From Streptomyces sp. A0642 (lineage in GTDB: Bacteria > Actinomycetota > Actinomycetes > Streptomycetales > Streptomycetaceae): DNA of 64,000 nt. The position numbers and the translations under genes were made by a program. Where the stretch lies: assembly GCF_004795105.1 (NCBI RefSeq), contig NZ_SSBL01000017.1:95734-159733 (forward strand), read 5' to 3'. Below are positions 8,684-17,299 of this stretch, in pieces; position 1 is the first letter of the stretch, and each line of letters starts with the position of its first letter. The notes beneath the pieces were generated by a model. The model was not told the DNA's origin, ran no database searches, and worked only from the letters and a program-made list of their open reading frames with translations.

Positions 8684-9637
8684 TCACACCTTCCGGGCGC
8701 CCCGCACCTGGCTGCGTACCGCGCCCATGCTCGCGCCGATGACGAGCGCGATGGCCAGGGCGTCCGTCGTGGACAGGGCCTGGTCCAGGACGAGGAAGCC
8801 GGCCGTGGCCGCGATCGCCGGTTCCAGGCTCATCAGGATCGCGAAGGTGGGCGCGGGCAGCCGGCGCAGTGCCATGAGTTCGAGGGTGTAGGGGAGGACC
8901 GAGCTCAGCAGCGCGACGGCGGCGCCGAGGCCGAGCGTGGACGGGACGAGGAGTTTCGAGCCGGACTCCATGATGCCGAGCGGCAACGAGAGGACGGCCG
9001 CCACCACCATCGCCAGGGCCAGCCCGTCGGCCTGGGGGAAGCGGCGGCCGGTGCGGGCGCTGAAGACGATGTACGCCGCCCACATGGCACCGGCGCCGAG
9101 GGCGTACGCGGCGCCCACCGGATCGAGCCGGTCGAAGCCGCCGCCGCTCAGCAGCAGCACACCGCCCAGCGCGAGGCCGGCCCAGACCACGTTGACGAGG
9201 CGGCGCGAGGCGAACACCGAGAGGGCGAGCGGGCCCAGCACCTCCAGGGTCACGGCGGCGCCCAGCGGGATGCGGTCGGCGGCCTGGTAGAAGAGCGTGT
9301 TCATGCCGCCCATGGCGAGGCCGAAGGCCACCACCGTGCCCCAGTCCGCGCGGGAGTGGCCGCGCAGCTTCGGGCGGCAGACGACGAGCAGGACGAGGGC
9401 CGCGGCGGCGAGCCGCAGGGTGACGACACCGAGCGCGCCGGCCTTCGGCATCAGCAGCACCGCGACCGCGGAACCGAACTGCACGGAGAGCCCGCCCGCG
9501 ACCACCAGGGCGACCGGGGCGAGCGCCGCCCGGCGCCCACCGGCGCGGGCGCCGTCCTGCTCACCGAGGGCGCTGACCGCCTCGGGGACGGCGACCGCGG
9601 CCGCGGCCGGTTCTGCGGAGGTGCCCTGGTCGTTCAC
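8684..9637 (-). CDS. EamA/DMT transporter, RhtA-like amino acid or metabolite exporter
   Basis: A 317-residue inner-membrane protein of the drug/metabolite transporter superfamily with about ten hydrophobic helices in two EamA repeats. The segment GGLSVQFGSAVAVLLMPKAG and the second-repeat ending LEPAIAATAGFLVLDQ match RhtA (threonine/homoserine exporter)-type proteins; the substrate here is inferred only. The first ~35 residues are a hydrophilic, alanine-rich cytoplasmic tail. The GTG at 9637 is preceded by AGAAGGA. About 270 bases without a gene follow upstream, where I see no further feature. Confidence 0.87.
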   Translation of the reverse strand: MNDQGTSAEPAAAAVAVPEAVSALGEQDGARAGGRRAALAPVALVVAGGLSVQFGSAVAVLLMPKAGALGVVTLRLAAAALVLLVVCRPKLRGHSRADWGTVVAFGLAMGGMNTLFYQAADRIPLGAAVTLEVLGPLALSVFASRRLVNVVWAGLALGGVLLLSGGGFDRLDPVGAAYALGAGAMWAAYIVFSARTGRRFPQADGLALAMVVAAVLSLPLGIMESGSKLLVPSTLGLGAAVALLSSVLPYTLELMALRRLPAPTFAILMSLEPAIAATAGFLVLDQALSTTDALAIALVIGASMGAVRSQVRGARKV

Positions 9638-9907
9638 CTGTGGCCTGTCCTTCTGCGTTCACGCGGTACGGGTTCGTCGGGATCATCGGGGCGGCGGTCC
9701 AGCAGACTGCACTACGAAATCGAAGATACTGCACTCGCTCCGTGCGGCGCACCCCACCACGGTAAAGCTGCGCAGCCGGCGCGCGGCGAATGGGCCGCGA
9801 TCCCGCCCACCGCCGCACCCGCCACCGCTTCGGGCCGCCGGTGCGGGCGGCGGCGGACATCGAGCGGCAGGCAGCGGCGGACTCGGGCTGCCGGTGCACG
9901 CACCCGC

Positions 9908-12793
9908 TCAGCGAGCGCGCAGTGGCGTCCGCCCCTCCAGCCCCTCCGCCAGCACCTCCGCCAGGTGCCTCGCCCGCACGTCCCCCAGCTGGGCGAGCTG
10001 CGTCCGGCAGGAGAAGCCGTCCGCCAGGACCACCGCATCCTGGGACGCGCCCCGCACCGCGGGCAGCAGCTGGTCCTCCGCGCAGGCCGCCGACACCTCC
10101 GCGTGGCCGCGCTCGAAGCCGAAGTTGCCCGCCAGGCCGCAGCAGCCGCCCACCAGGTCCCCCTCCAGTCCGGCACGCTCCCGCAGGCGCCGGTCCGCCG
10201 CATCGCCCAGCACCGCGTGCTGGTGGCAGTGGGTCTGGCCGGTGACCGGGCGGTCCAGGCGCGGGGGCTGCCAGTCGGGGGCGTACTCCTCCAGGTACTC
10301 GGCCAGCGTGCGGACGGACGCGGCGAGTCCGGCGGCTCTCGGGTCGTCCGGGAGGAGTTCCGGGAGGTCCGTCCGGAGCGTCGCCGCACAGCTCGGCTCC
10401 AGGACGATCACGGGGCTGCCGGGCACGCCGCCCAGCCGGTCCAGGGTGCGGCGCATCACCCTGCGCGCCCGGTCCAGCTGCCCGGTCGACACGTACGTGA
10501 GGCCGCAGCACAGGCCGCTCCCGGGCGTCAGCGCCGTCCGCCCCGCCGCCTCCAGCACGCGGACCGCCGCCCGGCCCACCTCGGGTGAGAGATGTTCGGT
10601 GAAGGTGTCGGGCCACAGGAGCGCCACCGGGCCGGCGGAGGGGAGGGACGTCCCCCCGCCCTGGCGCCGCAGCAGCCACCGCGTGAACGTCTCCCGCGCC
10701 AGGACCGGGATCCCCCGCTCCGGCGCGATGCCCGCCGCCCGTCTGGCCAGGGCCGCGAGCGGGCGCATCCGGGCCAGCGCGTTCAGCGCGCCCGCGAAGG
10801 GGGACGCGAGGCGCAGCCACCGCGGCAGCCACCCCAGCGCGTAATGCGCGGCCGGGCGCAGCCGGCCGCGGTAGTGGTGGTGCAGGAATTCCGCCTTGTA
10901 CGTGGCCATGTCGACGCCCACCGGACAGTCGCTGCGGCAGCCCTTGCAGGACAGGCACAGGTCGAGCGCGTCCCGTACCTCCGTCGAGCGCCAGCCGTCC
11001 GTGATCACCCCGCCCGCGGTTCCGGCGAGCATCTCGTGGAGCAGCCGTGCCCGGCCGCGGGTGGAGTGGGCCTCCTCGCCGGTCGCGCGGAAGGAGGGGC
11101 ACATCACGGACGGGCCGGAGACCGTCTCCGTACGGCACTTGGCGACTCCGACGCACCTGCGCACGGCGGCGGAGAAGTCGCCGCCGTCGTGCGGGTAGCC
11201 GAAGGCGACGTCGACCGGCTTCTTCGGGAGCACCTCGAAGCGGAGGTTCTCGTCGAGGCGGGCCGGGCGGGCGAGGATGCCCGGGTTCATGCCGCCGTCG
11301 GGGTCCCAGAGGTCCTTGAACCGGGCGAAGAGGGAGACGAGTTCGTCCCCGTACATCCGGGGGAGCAGTTCGGCGCGCGCCTGGCCGTCGCCGTGTTCGC
11401 CCGACAGGGAACCGCCGTGGGCGACGACGAGCGAGGCGAGGTCTTCGGAGAAGCGGCGGAACCGGGCCACGCCGGCGCCGGTCAGCAGGTCGAAGTCGAT
11501 GCGGACGTGGATGCAGCCGTCGCCGAAGTGCCCGTAGGGCGTGCCGCGCAGGCCGTGCTCGGTGAGCAGGGCCCGGAAGTCGCGGAGGTAGGGGCCGAGC
11601 CGGGCGGGCGGCACGGCGCAGTCCTCCCATCCGGGCCAGGCCTCCGTGCTCCCCCCGGAGACTCCGTCGTGGGGGGACCCCCAGATCCGGGTGGCGGTGC
11701 CGGCCGCGTCCTCCCGGATCCGCCACAGGGCGCGCTGCCCGGCCGGGTCGGTGACGACGGCGGCGTCCACCGCGTCGGCGGAGGCGGCGCGCACCAGGCG
11801 TTCGGCGTGGGCGCGGGCCTCGGCCGGGGTGGCGCCGCCCGTCTCGGCGAAGAGCCAGGCGCCGCCGCGGGGCAGCCCGGCCGGTTCGCGTACGAGGTCG
11901 GCGGCCATGCCCTCGACGGTCAGCGGGCGGTACGGGAGGAGGCCGGGGGCGGCCTCGGCGGCGGCCGGCTCGTCGGCGTAGCCGAGGACGGCGAGCGCGC
12001 GGGCGGCGGGCGCCTCGACGAGCCGGAGCGTCGCCTCCGTCACCACGCCGAGCGTGCCCTCGCTGCCGCAGAAGGCCCGGGCGGGGTCGGGCCCGTTCTC
12101 GGGCAGCAGGGCGTCGAGGGCGTATCCGGAGATGCGGCGCGGGAGGTCGGGGAAGCCGGTGCGCAGGAGGGCGAGGTTCGAGGCGACCACGTCGCGGATT
12201 CCGGCGGGGCCCTCGGCGCCCCGCTCCAGGCGCAGGATGTCGCCGCCGTAGCGGGCGACGGTCAGTGCGTGCACGTTGTCGGCGGTGGTGCCCCAGGCGA
12301 CCGAGTGGGAGCCGCAGGAGTTGTTGCCGATCATGCCGCCGATGGTGCAGCGGCTGTGCGTGGAGGGGTCCGGGCCGAAGGTCAGCCCGTGCGGCGCGGC
12401 GGCGGCCCGCAGATCGTCCAGGACGACGCCCGGCTGGACCACGGCGGTACGGGAGGCGGCGTCCAGGTCCACGACGGTGCGCAGGTGGCGGGTGAGGTCG
12501 AGGACGACGCCGGTGCCCGTGGCCTGCCCGGCGATGGACGTCCCGCCGCCGCGCGGCACGACGGGCACCCCGTGCGCGCGGCAGACGGCGAGCGTGGCGG
12601 CGATGTCGTCGGCGTCGCGCGGGGCGACGACGCCGAGCGGGACCCGCCGGTAGTTGGAGGCGTCCATCGTCGTCAGGGCCCGCGCCGTGGCGTCGAACGC
12701 GACCTCGCCCCGTACGGAAGCCCGCAATGCGGCGCGCAGTTCACGGGCGAGTGCGGTGGGGGCGGTGGCGTGCGGGGCGTCGTCGGGTGCCAT
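9908..12793 (-). CDS. FAD-linked oxidase fused to Fe-S/CCG-domain protein (D-2-hydroxyacid dehydrogenase type)
   Basis: A 961-residue fusion that oxidises a 2-hydroxyacid, probably D-lactate or D-2-hydroxyglutarate, and passes electrons through Fe-S clusters. Order of domains: FAD_binding_4 (~40-240; VPRGGGTSIAGQATG, IGGMIGNNSCGSHS), FAD-oxidase C domain (ending GHFGDGCIHVRID...SGEHGDGQAR), 4Fe-4S segment (CLSCKGCRSDCPVGVDM plus upstream cysteines in VGVAKCRTE and VMCPSF), then two CCG cysteine-rich motifs (GSGLCCGLTY, EPSCAA; THCHQHA, GGCCGLAGNFG). All expected cysteines and histidines are present. Single-gene unit, divergent from the conservon. Confidence 0.92.
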   Translation of the reverse strand: MAPDDAPHATAPTALARELRAALRASVRGEVAFDATARALTTMDASNYRRVPLGVVAPRDADDIAATLAVCRAHGVPVVPRGGGTSIAGQATGTGVVLDLTRHLRTVVDLDAASRTAVVQPGVVLDDLRAAAAPHGLTFGPDPSTHSRCTIGGMIGNNSCGSHSVAWGTTADNVHALTVARYGGDILRLERGAEGPAGIRDVVASNLALLRTGFPDLPRRISGYALDALLPENGPDPARAFCGSEGTLGVVTEATLRLVEAPAARALAVLGYADEPAAAEAAPGLLPYRPLTVEGMAADLVREPAGLPRGGAWLFAETGGATPAEARAHAERLVRAASADAVDAAVVTDPAGQRALWRIREDAAGTATRIWGSPHDGVSGGSTEAWPGWEDCAVPPARLGPYLRDFRALLTEHGLRGTPYGHFGDGCIHVRIDFDLLTGAGVARFRRFSEDLASLVVAHGGSLSGEHGDGQARAELLPRMYGDELVSLFARFKDLWDPDGGMNPGILARPARLDENLRFEVLPKKPVDVAFGYPHDGGDFSAAVRRCVGVAKCRTETVSGPSVMCPSFRATGEEAHSTRGRARLLHEMLAGTAGGVITDGWRSTEVRDALDLCLSCKGCRSDCPVGVDMATYKAEFLHHHYRGRLRPAAHYALGWLPRWLRLASPFAGALNALARMRPLAALARRAAGIAPERGIPVLARETFTRWLLRRQGGGTSLPSAGPVALLWPDTFTEHLSPEVGRAAVRVLEAAGRTALTPGSGLCCGLTYVSTGQLDRARRVMRRTLDRLGGVPGSPVIVLEPSCAATLRTDLPELLPDDPRAAGLAASVRTLAEYLEEYAPDWQPPRLDRPVTGQTHCHQHAVLGDAADRRLRERAGLEGDLVGGCCGLAGNFGFERGHAEVSAACAEDQLLPAVRGASQDAVVLADGFSCRTQLAQLGDVRARHLAEVLAEGLEGRTPLRAR

Positions 12794-12977
12794 CCGGCCA
12801 GCATGCCCCCGGACCGGCCGCCTCGCCCGGCGGACCTGACCGGGGGGTCCGGACAGTTGCGCCGATGTGTGCGGATGAACGCCGATTGAACGTCAGTCGA
12901 CCGGAACTGCCCGGGCTGAACACACAAATGAAACAGAGAACACCACAAGTTCTTCCCAAATAGATCGTCAATTCTCA

Positions 12978-13001
12978 TATAGTGACCCAGACTTGTCTGG
13001 G
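12978..13001 (+). promoter_or_regulatory. Conservon promoter with overlapping palindrome
   Basis: The 332-base divergent gap 12794-13125 is unusually A+T-rich near its middle. TATAGT at 12978-12983 is a good -10 for cvnA. Three bases later lies a perfect inverted repeat, CCCAGAC-TT-GTCTGGG (12986-13001), placed where a bound repressor would block initiation. The transcript would have a leader of about 130 bases. Apart from this the gap holds no gene I can support. Confidence 0.5.
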
Positions 13002-13125
13002 AATCTTCTGTTCCAGTTGTCGCATTTGATCACCACTCGTACGTCCCACCCCCGTCATACGACCGCACGCCCCGCTCCGACCGTCCTCCGCCCCTCTCCG
13101 TTCGCCCGCCTCCCAAGGACTCCGC

Positions 13126-14619
13126 TTGCGCCCCTCAACCCGGCCGACCGCACTGGCCCTGCTGGTCACCGTGGCCCTCACCGGATCCCTGTGCCTGTGG
13201 GCGACCGCCGTCGCTCCCGACTCGGCCAGGACGGCAGTGGCCTGGGGGTCGAGCGCCGCAGCGCTGCTGCTCTCCGCCGCCGTCGCCACCGCCGTCCACG
13301 CCCGCATCACCGCGCGCCGGCTGCGCGAACTGCTCGCCGCCGAGACCGGCCGGTTCACCGCGGAGACCTCGCGGATGGTGTCGGCGTCCGCCGCCGACGC
13401 CCAGCGGTTCACCGCCGAGACCGCCCGCATCAAGGCCGCGGCGGCCGCCGAGACGGCCCGCGTCGCCCAGGAGGCCGCGGCCACCGCCGAGCGGCTCACC
13501 GCCGACAACGCGCGCCTCAAGGCCCGCGCCGCCCGCAGTGACACCGAACGCTCCGCCGCCGTCGCCGCCTGCGCCAACGCCGCGGGCCGGATGCAGGCGC
13601 TGGCCACCAGCATGCTCGCCGACCTGCGCGACATGGAGCACCGGCACTCCGCCGAGGACGTCCTCGGCGACCTGCTGCACCTCGACCACCGCACCGCCCA
13701 GGCGGGCCGGCTGGCCGACTCCATCGCCGTGCTGACCGGCGCCCGCTCCGGACGGCGCTGGGCGAAGCCGATCGTGATGGAGTCCATCCTGCGCGGCGCG
13801 ATGGGCCGGATCAGCGGATACCAGCGGATCCGGCTCCACTCGACCAGCGACGTCGCCATCGCCGGCCACGCCGCCGAGGGCGTCATGCACGCCCTGGCCG
13901 AACTCCTCGACAACGCCGCGAACTTCTCGCCGCCCACGGCCGAGGTCCATGTGTACGTGGAAGAGGTGCCGGCCGGCATCGTGCTGACCGTCGAGGACAG
14001 CGGACTCGTCATGAGCGACGTGCAGCTGCGCCGCGCGGAGCGCGCCGTCTCCGCGACCGACCAGGACCTGACCGGCCTGTCCGGCACCCGCCTCGGCCTC
14101 GCCGTCGTCGGACGCCTCGCCCGCAAGCACGGTCTGACCGTCTCGTTCCGGCCCTCCGCGCGCGGCGGCACGGGCGCGCTGATGATGCTCCCCCATGAGA
14201 TCATCACCCGCGCCCCGGTATCGGCCCCCGAGCCCGCCGCCGCGCCTGCCGTGCCCGCCCCGCGCGAGCCCGAACCGGTCCACACCTCCGGCTCCGACCG
14301 CCCCGGCGACGCGCCCGCCCCCACCGCCCTGCGCACCCAGGAGCCCCTGCGCTCCGACTCCGGCTCGGAGACCACCGGCGGCCTCCCCCGGTTCGGCGAG
14401 AGCGGCCTGCCCAAGCGCTCGCGCGGCCGCACCCTGGCCGCCGCCGAATCCCGCGCCCGGGCGGCCGTCGACTCCGACGCGTCGTCGGAGCCCGGAACGA
14501 CGGACGGGACCGCCCCCCGGCCCCGTGCCGCCGATGCCAGAACCCAGGCAGCGCGCTTCAGCAGCTTCCGCCAGGCCGTACGCCCCACCTCCCCGCACCC
14601 GGAAGGCAACACCCGATGA
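13126..14619 (+). CDS. cvnA: Conservon sensor-kinase-like ATP-binding protein CvnA
   Basis: A 497-residue membrane protein, first gene of a conservon, the actinomycete signalling module resembling a eukaryotic GPCR system. Two hydrophobic helices (about residues 8-30 and 38-56) are followed by an alanine-rich coiled coil with repeated AETxR(F/I) units. A GHKL ATPase domain comes next, with N-box AELLDNAANFSPP and G-boxes VEDSGLVMS and GTRLGLAVVGRLA. There is no conventional H-box with phospho-histidine, as usual for CvnA. The C-terminal ~130 residues are proline-rich and disordered. TTG start at 13126 with AAGGA seven bases upstream; overlaps cvnB by four bases. Confidence 0.92.
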   Translation: MRPSTRPTALALLVTVALTGSLCLWATAVAPDSARTAVAWGSSAAALLLSAAVATAVHARITARRLRELLAAETGRFTAETSRMVSASAADAQRFTAETARIKAAAAAETARVAQEAAATAERLTADNARLKARAARSDTERSAAVAACANAAGRMQALATSMLADLRDMEHRHSAEDVLGDLLHLDHRTAQAGRLADSIAVLTGARSGRRWAKPIVMESILRGAMGRISGYQRIRLHSTSDVAIAGHAAEGVMHALAELLDNAANFSPPTAEVHVYVEEVPAGIVLTVEDSGLVMSDVQLRRAERAVSATDQDLTGLSGTRLGLAVVGRLARKHGLTVSFRPSARGGTGALMMLPHEIITRAPVSAPEPAAAPAVPAPREPEPVHTSGSDRPGDAPAPTALRTQEPLRSDSGSETTGGLPRFGESGLPKRSRGRTLAAAESRARAAVDSDASSEPGTTDGTAPRPRAADARTQAARFSSFRQAVRPTSPHPEGNTR

Positions 14620-15044
14620 CCGCGACCACCGACGAGAAGCTCAACTGGCTGCTGGAGGGGCTCCTCGAGCGCACCCCCGGCGCCCGTCACGCCCTCGTGC
14701 TGTCCAGGGACGGCCTCAAGCTGTGCCGTACCCCCGAGCTCTCCGTCGACCAGGCGGACCAGCTGGCCGCGATCTCGGCCGGAATCCAGAGCCTCTCGCA
14801 CGGCGCGTCCGTCGAGTTCGGTGACGGCACCGGCGGCGTGCGCTCGGCGATGGCCGAGTTCTACGGCGGCGTGCTGTTCATCGTGGAGGCGGGGGCGGGC
14901 GCCCACCTCGCGGTCGTCGCCTCCGAGGACGCCGACGTCGGCCTCGTCGGCCACAACATGAGCGAGCTCGTCGAACAGCTCGGCGAGCACCTCGTCGCCC
15001 CGCCCCGCGAGCCCGCCGAGGCCGCCGAAACCGCGGCCGTATGA
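14616..15044 (+). CDS. cvnB: Conservon roadblock/LC7 protein CvnB
   Basis: A 142-residue roadblock/LC7 domain protein. LNWLLEGLLERTPGARHALVLSRDGL and the C-terminal LAVVASEDADVGLVGHNM are the conserved strands and helices. In conservons CvnB joins CvnA, C and D in a membrane-associated complex, and roadblock proteins commonly regulate small GTPases such as CvnD. ATG overlaps the cvnA stop (ATGA) and its own stop overlaps cvnC, so the operon is translationally coupled. Confidence 0.93.
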   Translation: MTATTDEKLNWLLEGLLERTPGARHALVLSRDGLKLCRTPELSVDQADQLAAISAGIQSLSHGASVEFGDGTGGVRSAMAEFYGGVLFIVEAGAGAHLAVVASEDADVGLVGHNMSELVEQLGEHLVAPPREPAEAAETAAV

Positions 15045-15406
15045 CCCCGCGCCCCCGCCCCGGCCGGGACGACGACCCGGACCGGCTGTACACCCTCACC
15101 GGTGGCCGCAGCCGGTCCGATTCGGCCGCCTTCGACCTGGTGACCCTGGTCGTCTCCGAATGCGAGCCGTCCCCCGGCATGCAGTCGGAGCACGTCACGA
15201 TCCTGCGGATGTGCGAACGGCCCACCGCCGTCGTCGAACTCGCCGCCGGACTGAACCTGCCCGTCAGCATCGTGCGCATCCTGCTGTGCGATCTGCTCGA
15301 CACCGGCCGGATCAGCGCCCGCCACCCCCGTACCGCCCGTGTCGCGGACCGGCTCCCCGACCCCGACATCCTGGAACAGGTGCTCGTTGGACTCCGCAAC
15401 CTCTGA
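15041..15406 (+). CDS. cvnC: Conservon DUF742 protein CvnC
   Basis: A 121-residue DUF742 protein with a predicted wHTH-like fold. RLYTLTGGRS, ILRMCERPTAVVELAAGLNLPV and VRILLCDLL are the family signature. Its role in the conservon complex is structural or regulatory and not enzymatic as far as known. The start overlaps the cvnB stop by four bases; the last 20 bases overlap the beginning of cvnD in another frame, the usual arrangement for this gene pair. Confidence 0.93.
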   Translation: MTPRPRPGRDDDPDRLYTLTGGRSRSDSAAFDLVTLVVSECEPSPGMQSEHVTILRMCERPTAVVELAAGLNLPVSIVRILLCDLLDTGRISARHPRTARVADRLPDPDILEQVLVGLRNL

Positions 15407-16037
15407 CCGTGCCGCCCTGCAGGCCACGGCCGACAACGGACTGAAAATAGTCGTCGTCGGTGGCTTCGGGGTCGGCAAGACCACCATGGTCCGATCCGTG
15501 AGCGAGATCCGTCCGCTCAACACGGAGGAGACGATGACCCGCGCGGGCGAGGCCGTCGACCACCTCGACGGGGTGCAGTCGAAGACGTCCACCACGGTCG
15601 CCTTCGACTTCGGCCGGATCACGCTCGACGCACGCTCGGTGCTCTACCTCTTCGGCGCACCCGGCCAGGAACGCTTCTGGTACCTCTGGGACCGGCTGTT
15701 CTCCGGCACCCTCGGCGCGGTCGTCCTCGTCGACACCCGCCGCCTCGCCGACTCCTGGTACGCCATCGACCGGCTGGAGCACCACGGCACCCCGTTCATC
15801 GTGGCGTGCAACGACTTCGGCGGCCCGCTCCACACCGAGCAGCAGATCCGTGAGGCGCTCGCCCTCTCGGACGACGTCCCGCTCGTGGAGTGCGACGCCC
15901 GCGACCGGTCGTCCAGCAAGTACGTCCTGATCACGCTCGTGGAGCACCTCTACGCCCTCTCGCGGCGCACCGCACCCGCCCTCGCCGCCGCCCGTCCGGA
16001 AACCGCTCCGGAGAAGACCCCGGAGCCCACCCCGTGA
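15387..16037 (+). CDS. cvnD: Conservon small GTPase CvnD
   Basis: A 216-residue Ras-like GTPase. The P-loop is GGFGVGKTT, switch regions include TTVAFDFG, the G3-like motif is LFGAPGQERF (with A-P-G-Q in place of DxxG), and the guanine-specificity motif is altered to CNDF. Catalytic GTP hydrolysis is inferred from the family. The start is TTG at 15387, inside the end of cvnC; an upstream start in this frame would enlarge the overlap without a ribosome site. The C-terminal ~25 residues are alanine/proline-rich. The stop overlaps the GTG of the P450 gene. Confidence 0.92.
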   Translation: MDSATSDRAALQATADNGLKIVVVGGFGVGKTTMVRSVSEIRPLNTEETMTRAGEAVDHLDGVQSKTSTTVAFDFGRITLDARSVLYLFGAPGQERFWYLWDRLFSGTLGAVVLVDTRRLADSWYAIDRLEHHGTPFIVACNDFGGPLHTEQQIREALALSDDVPLVECDARDRSSSKYVLITLVEHLYALSRRTAPALAAARPETAPEKTPEPTP

Positions 16038-17299
16038 CCCAGCCCCCCGAACCGCCCCCGGGCTGCCCCGCGCATGGCCGCGTGCCCCTGTCCGGGCCCC
16101 GGTTCCAGAGCGAACCCACCCAGCTGTACCGGGAGATGCGCCGCGACCACGGCGCCGTCGCACCCGTCGTCCTGGACGGCGACGTCCCCGCCTGGCTGAT
16201 CCTCGGCTACCGCGAACTGCACCAGGTCACCAGCGACCCCGTGCTGTTCAGCCGCGACTCCGACCTCTGGAACCAGTGGGAGCACATCCCCGGCGACTGG
16301 CCGCTGCTCCCGATGATCGGCCGCAAGCAGCCGTCGATCCTCTACACGGTCGGCCCCCGGCACGTCGAGCGCGCCCGGATGATCAGCAACGCCCTGGAGG
16401 CGGTCGACCCGTTCGCCCTCAAGCGGTACGCGGAGGAGTTCGCCGACGAACTCATCGACCGGTTCTGCTCCAAGGGCTCGACCGACATCATCGCCGAGTA
16501 CGCGATGCTGCTCCCCGCCCGCGTCCTGGCCAGGATCTACGGCGTCAGCGACGAGACCGGCGACGCGCTCGTCGGCTCGATCAACGACATGATCGACGGC
16601 CGGGAACGCGCCCTGGCCGGCCAGCAGCACCTCGCCACCACGATGTTCCAGCTGCTGGCCGACAAGCACGCCGCACCCGGCGACGACGTCGCCACCCGGA
16701 TGCTGGCCGACCCCGGCGGCTTCACGGACGAGGAGATCGCCCAGGACCTCATGGTCATGATGGCCGCCGGCCACCAGCCCACCGCGGACTGGATGGGCAA
16801 CTCCCTGCGGCTCATGCTCACCGACGACCGCTTCGCCGCCTCCCTCTCCGGCGGCCGGCACAGCGTCGCCGAAGCCATGAACGAAGTCCTGTGGGAGGAC
16901 ACCCCGACGCAGAACGTCGCCGGCCGCTGGGCCTCGCGCGACACCCACCTCGGGGGCCGGCACATCCAGGCCGGCGACCTGCTGCTCCTCGGCATCGCGG
17001 CCGCCAACGCCGACCCGCAGGTCCGCACCGACGGCTCCGCCCTGACCGGCGGCAACAACGCCTTCCTCTCCTTCGGCCACGGCGAGCACCGCTGCCCGTT
17101 CCCCGCCCAGGAGACCGCCGAGGTCATCGCCCGTACCGGCATCGAGGTCCTGCTGGACCGCCTCCCGGACATCGACCTCGACGTCCCCGCCGAGCAGCTC
17201 ACCCGCCGCCCCTCCCCCTGGCTGCGGGGCCTGACGGACCTGCCCGTCGCCTTCACGCCCACACCCGCCACAGGACCCGCCGCCGGAGGCCAGATATGA
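16034..17299 (+). CDS. CYP157-like cytochrome P450 (conservon-linked), ExxR motif replaced by ExxW
   Basis: A 421-residue P450-fold protein. The heme-ligand loop is FGHGEHRCPFPAQE with C354. In the K helix, where nearly all P450s have ExxR, the sequence reads EVLW (E284-W287). The I-helix reads AAGHQPTADW, with Q in place of the acidic residue. Loss of ExxR is the published hallmark of family CYP157, whose members are encoded in conservons beside CYP154 genes, exactly the context here. The catalytic capacity is therefore uncertain; it may bind heme and act as a partner or sensor. GTG start overlaps the cvnD stop by four bases. Confidence 0.9.
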   Translation: MTQPPEPPPGCPAHGRVPLSGPRFQSEPTQLYREMRRDHGAVAPVVLDGDVPAWLILGYRELHQVTSDPVLFSRDSDLWNQWEHIPGDWPLLPMIGRKQPSILYTVGPRHVERARMISNALEAVDPFALKRYAEEFADELIDRFCSKGSTDIIAEYAMLLPARVLARIYGVSDETGDALVGSINDMIDGRERALAGQQHLATTMFQLLADKHAAPGDDVATRMLADPGGFTDEEIAQDLMVMMAAGHQPTADWMGNSLRLMLTDDRFAASLSGGRHSVAEAMNEVLWEDTPTQNVAGRWASRDTHLGGRHIQAGDLLLLGIAAANADPQVRTDGSALTGGNNAFLSFGHGEHRCPFPAQETAEVIARTGIEVLLDRLPDIDLDVPAEQLTRRPSPWLRGLTDLPVAFTPTPATGPAAGGQI

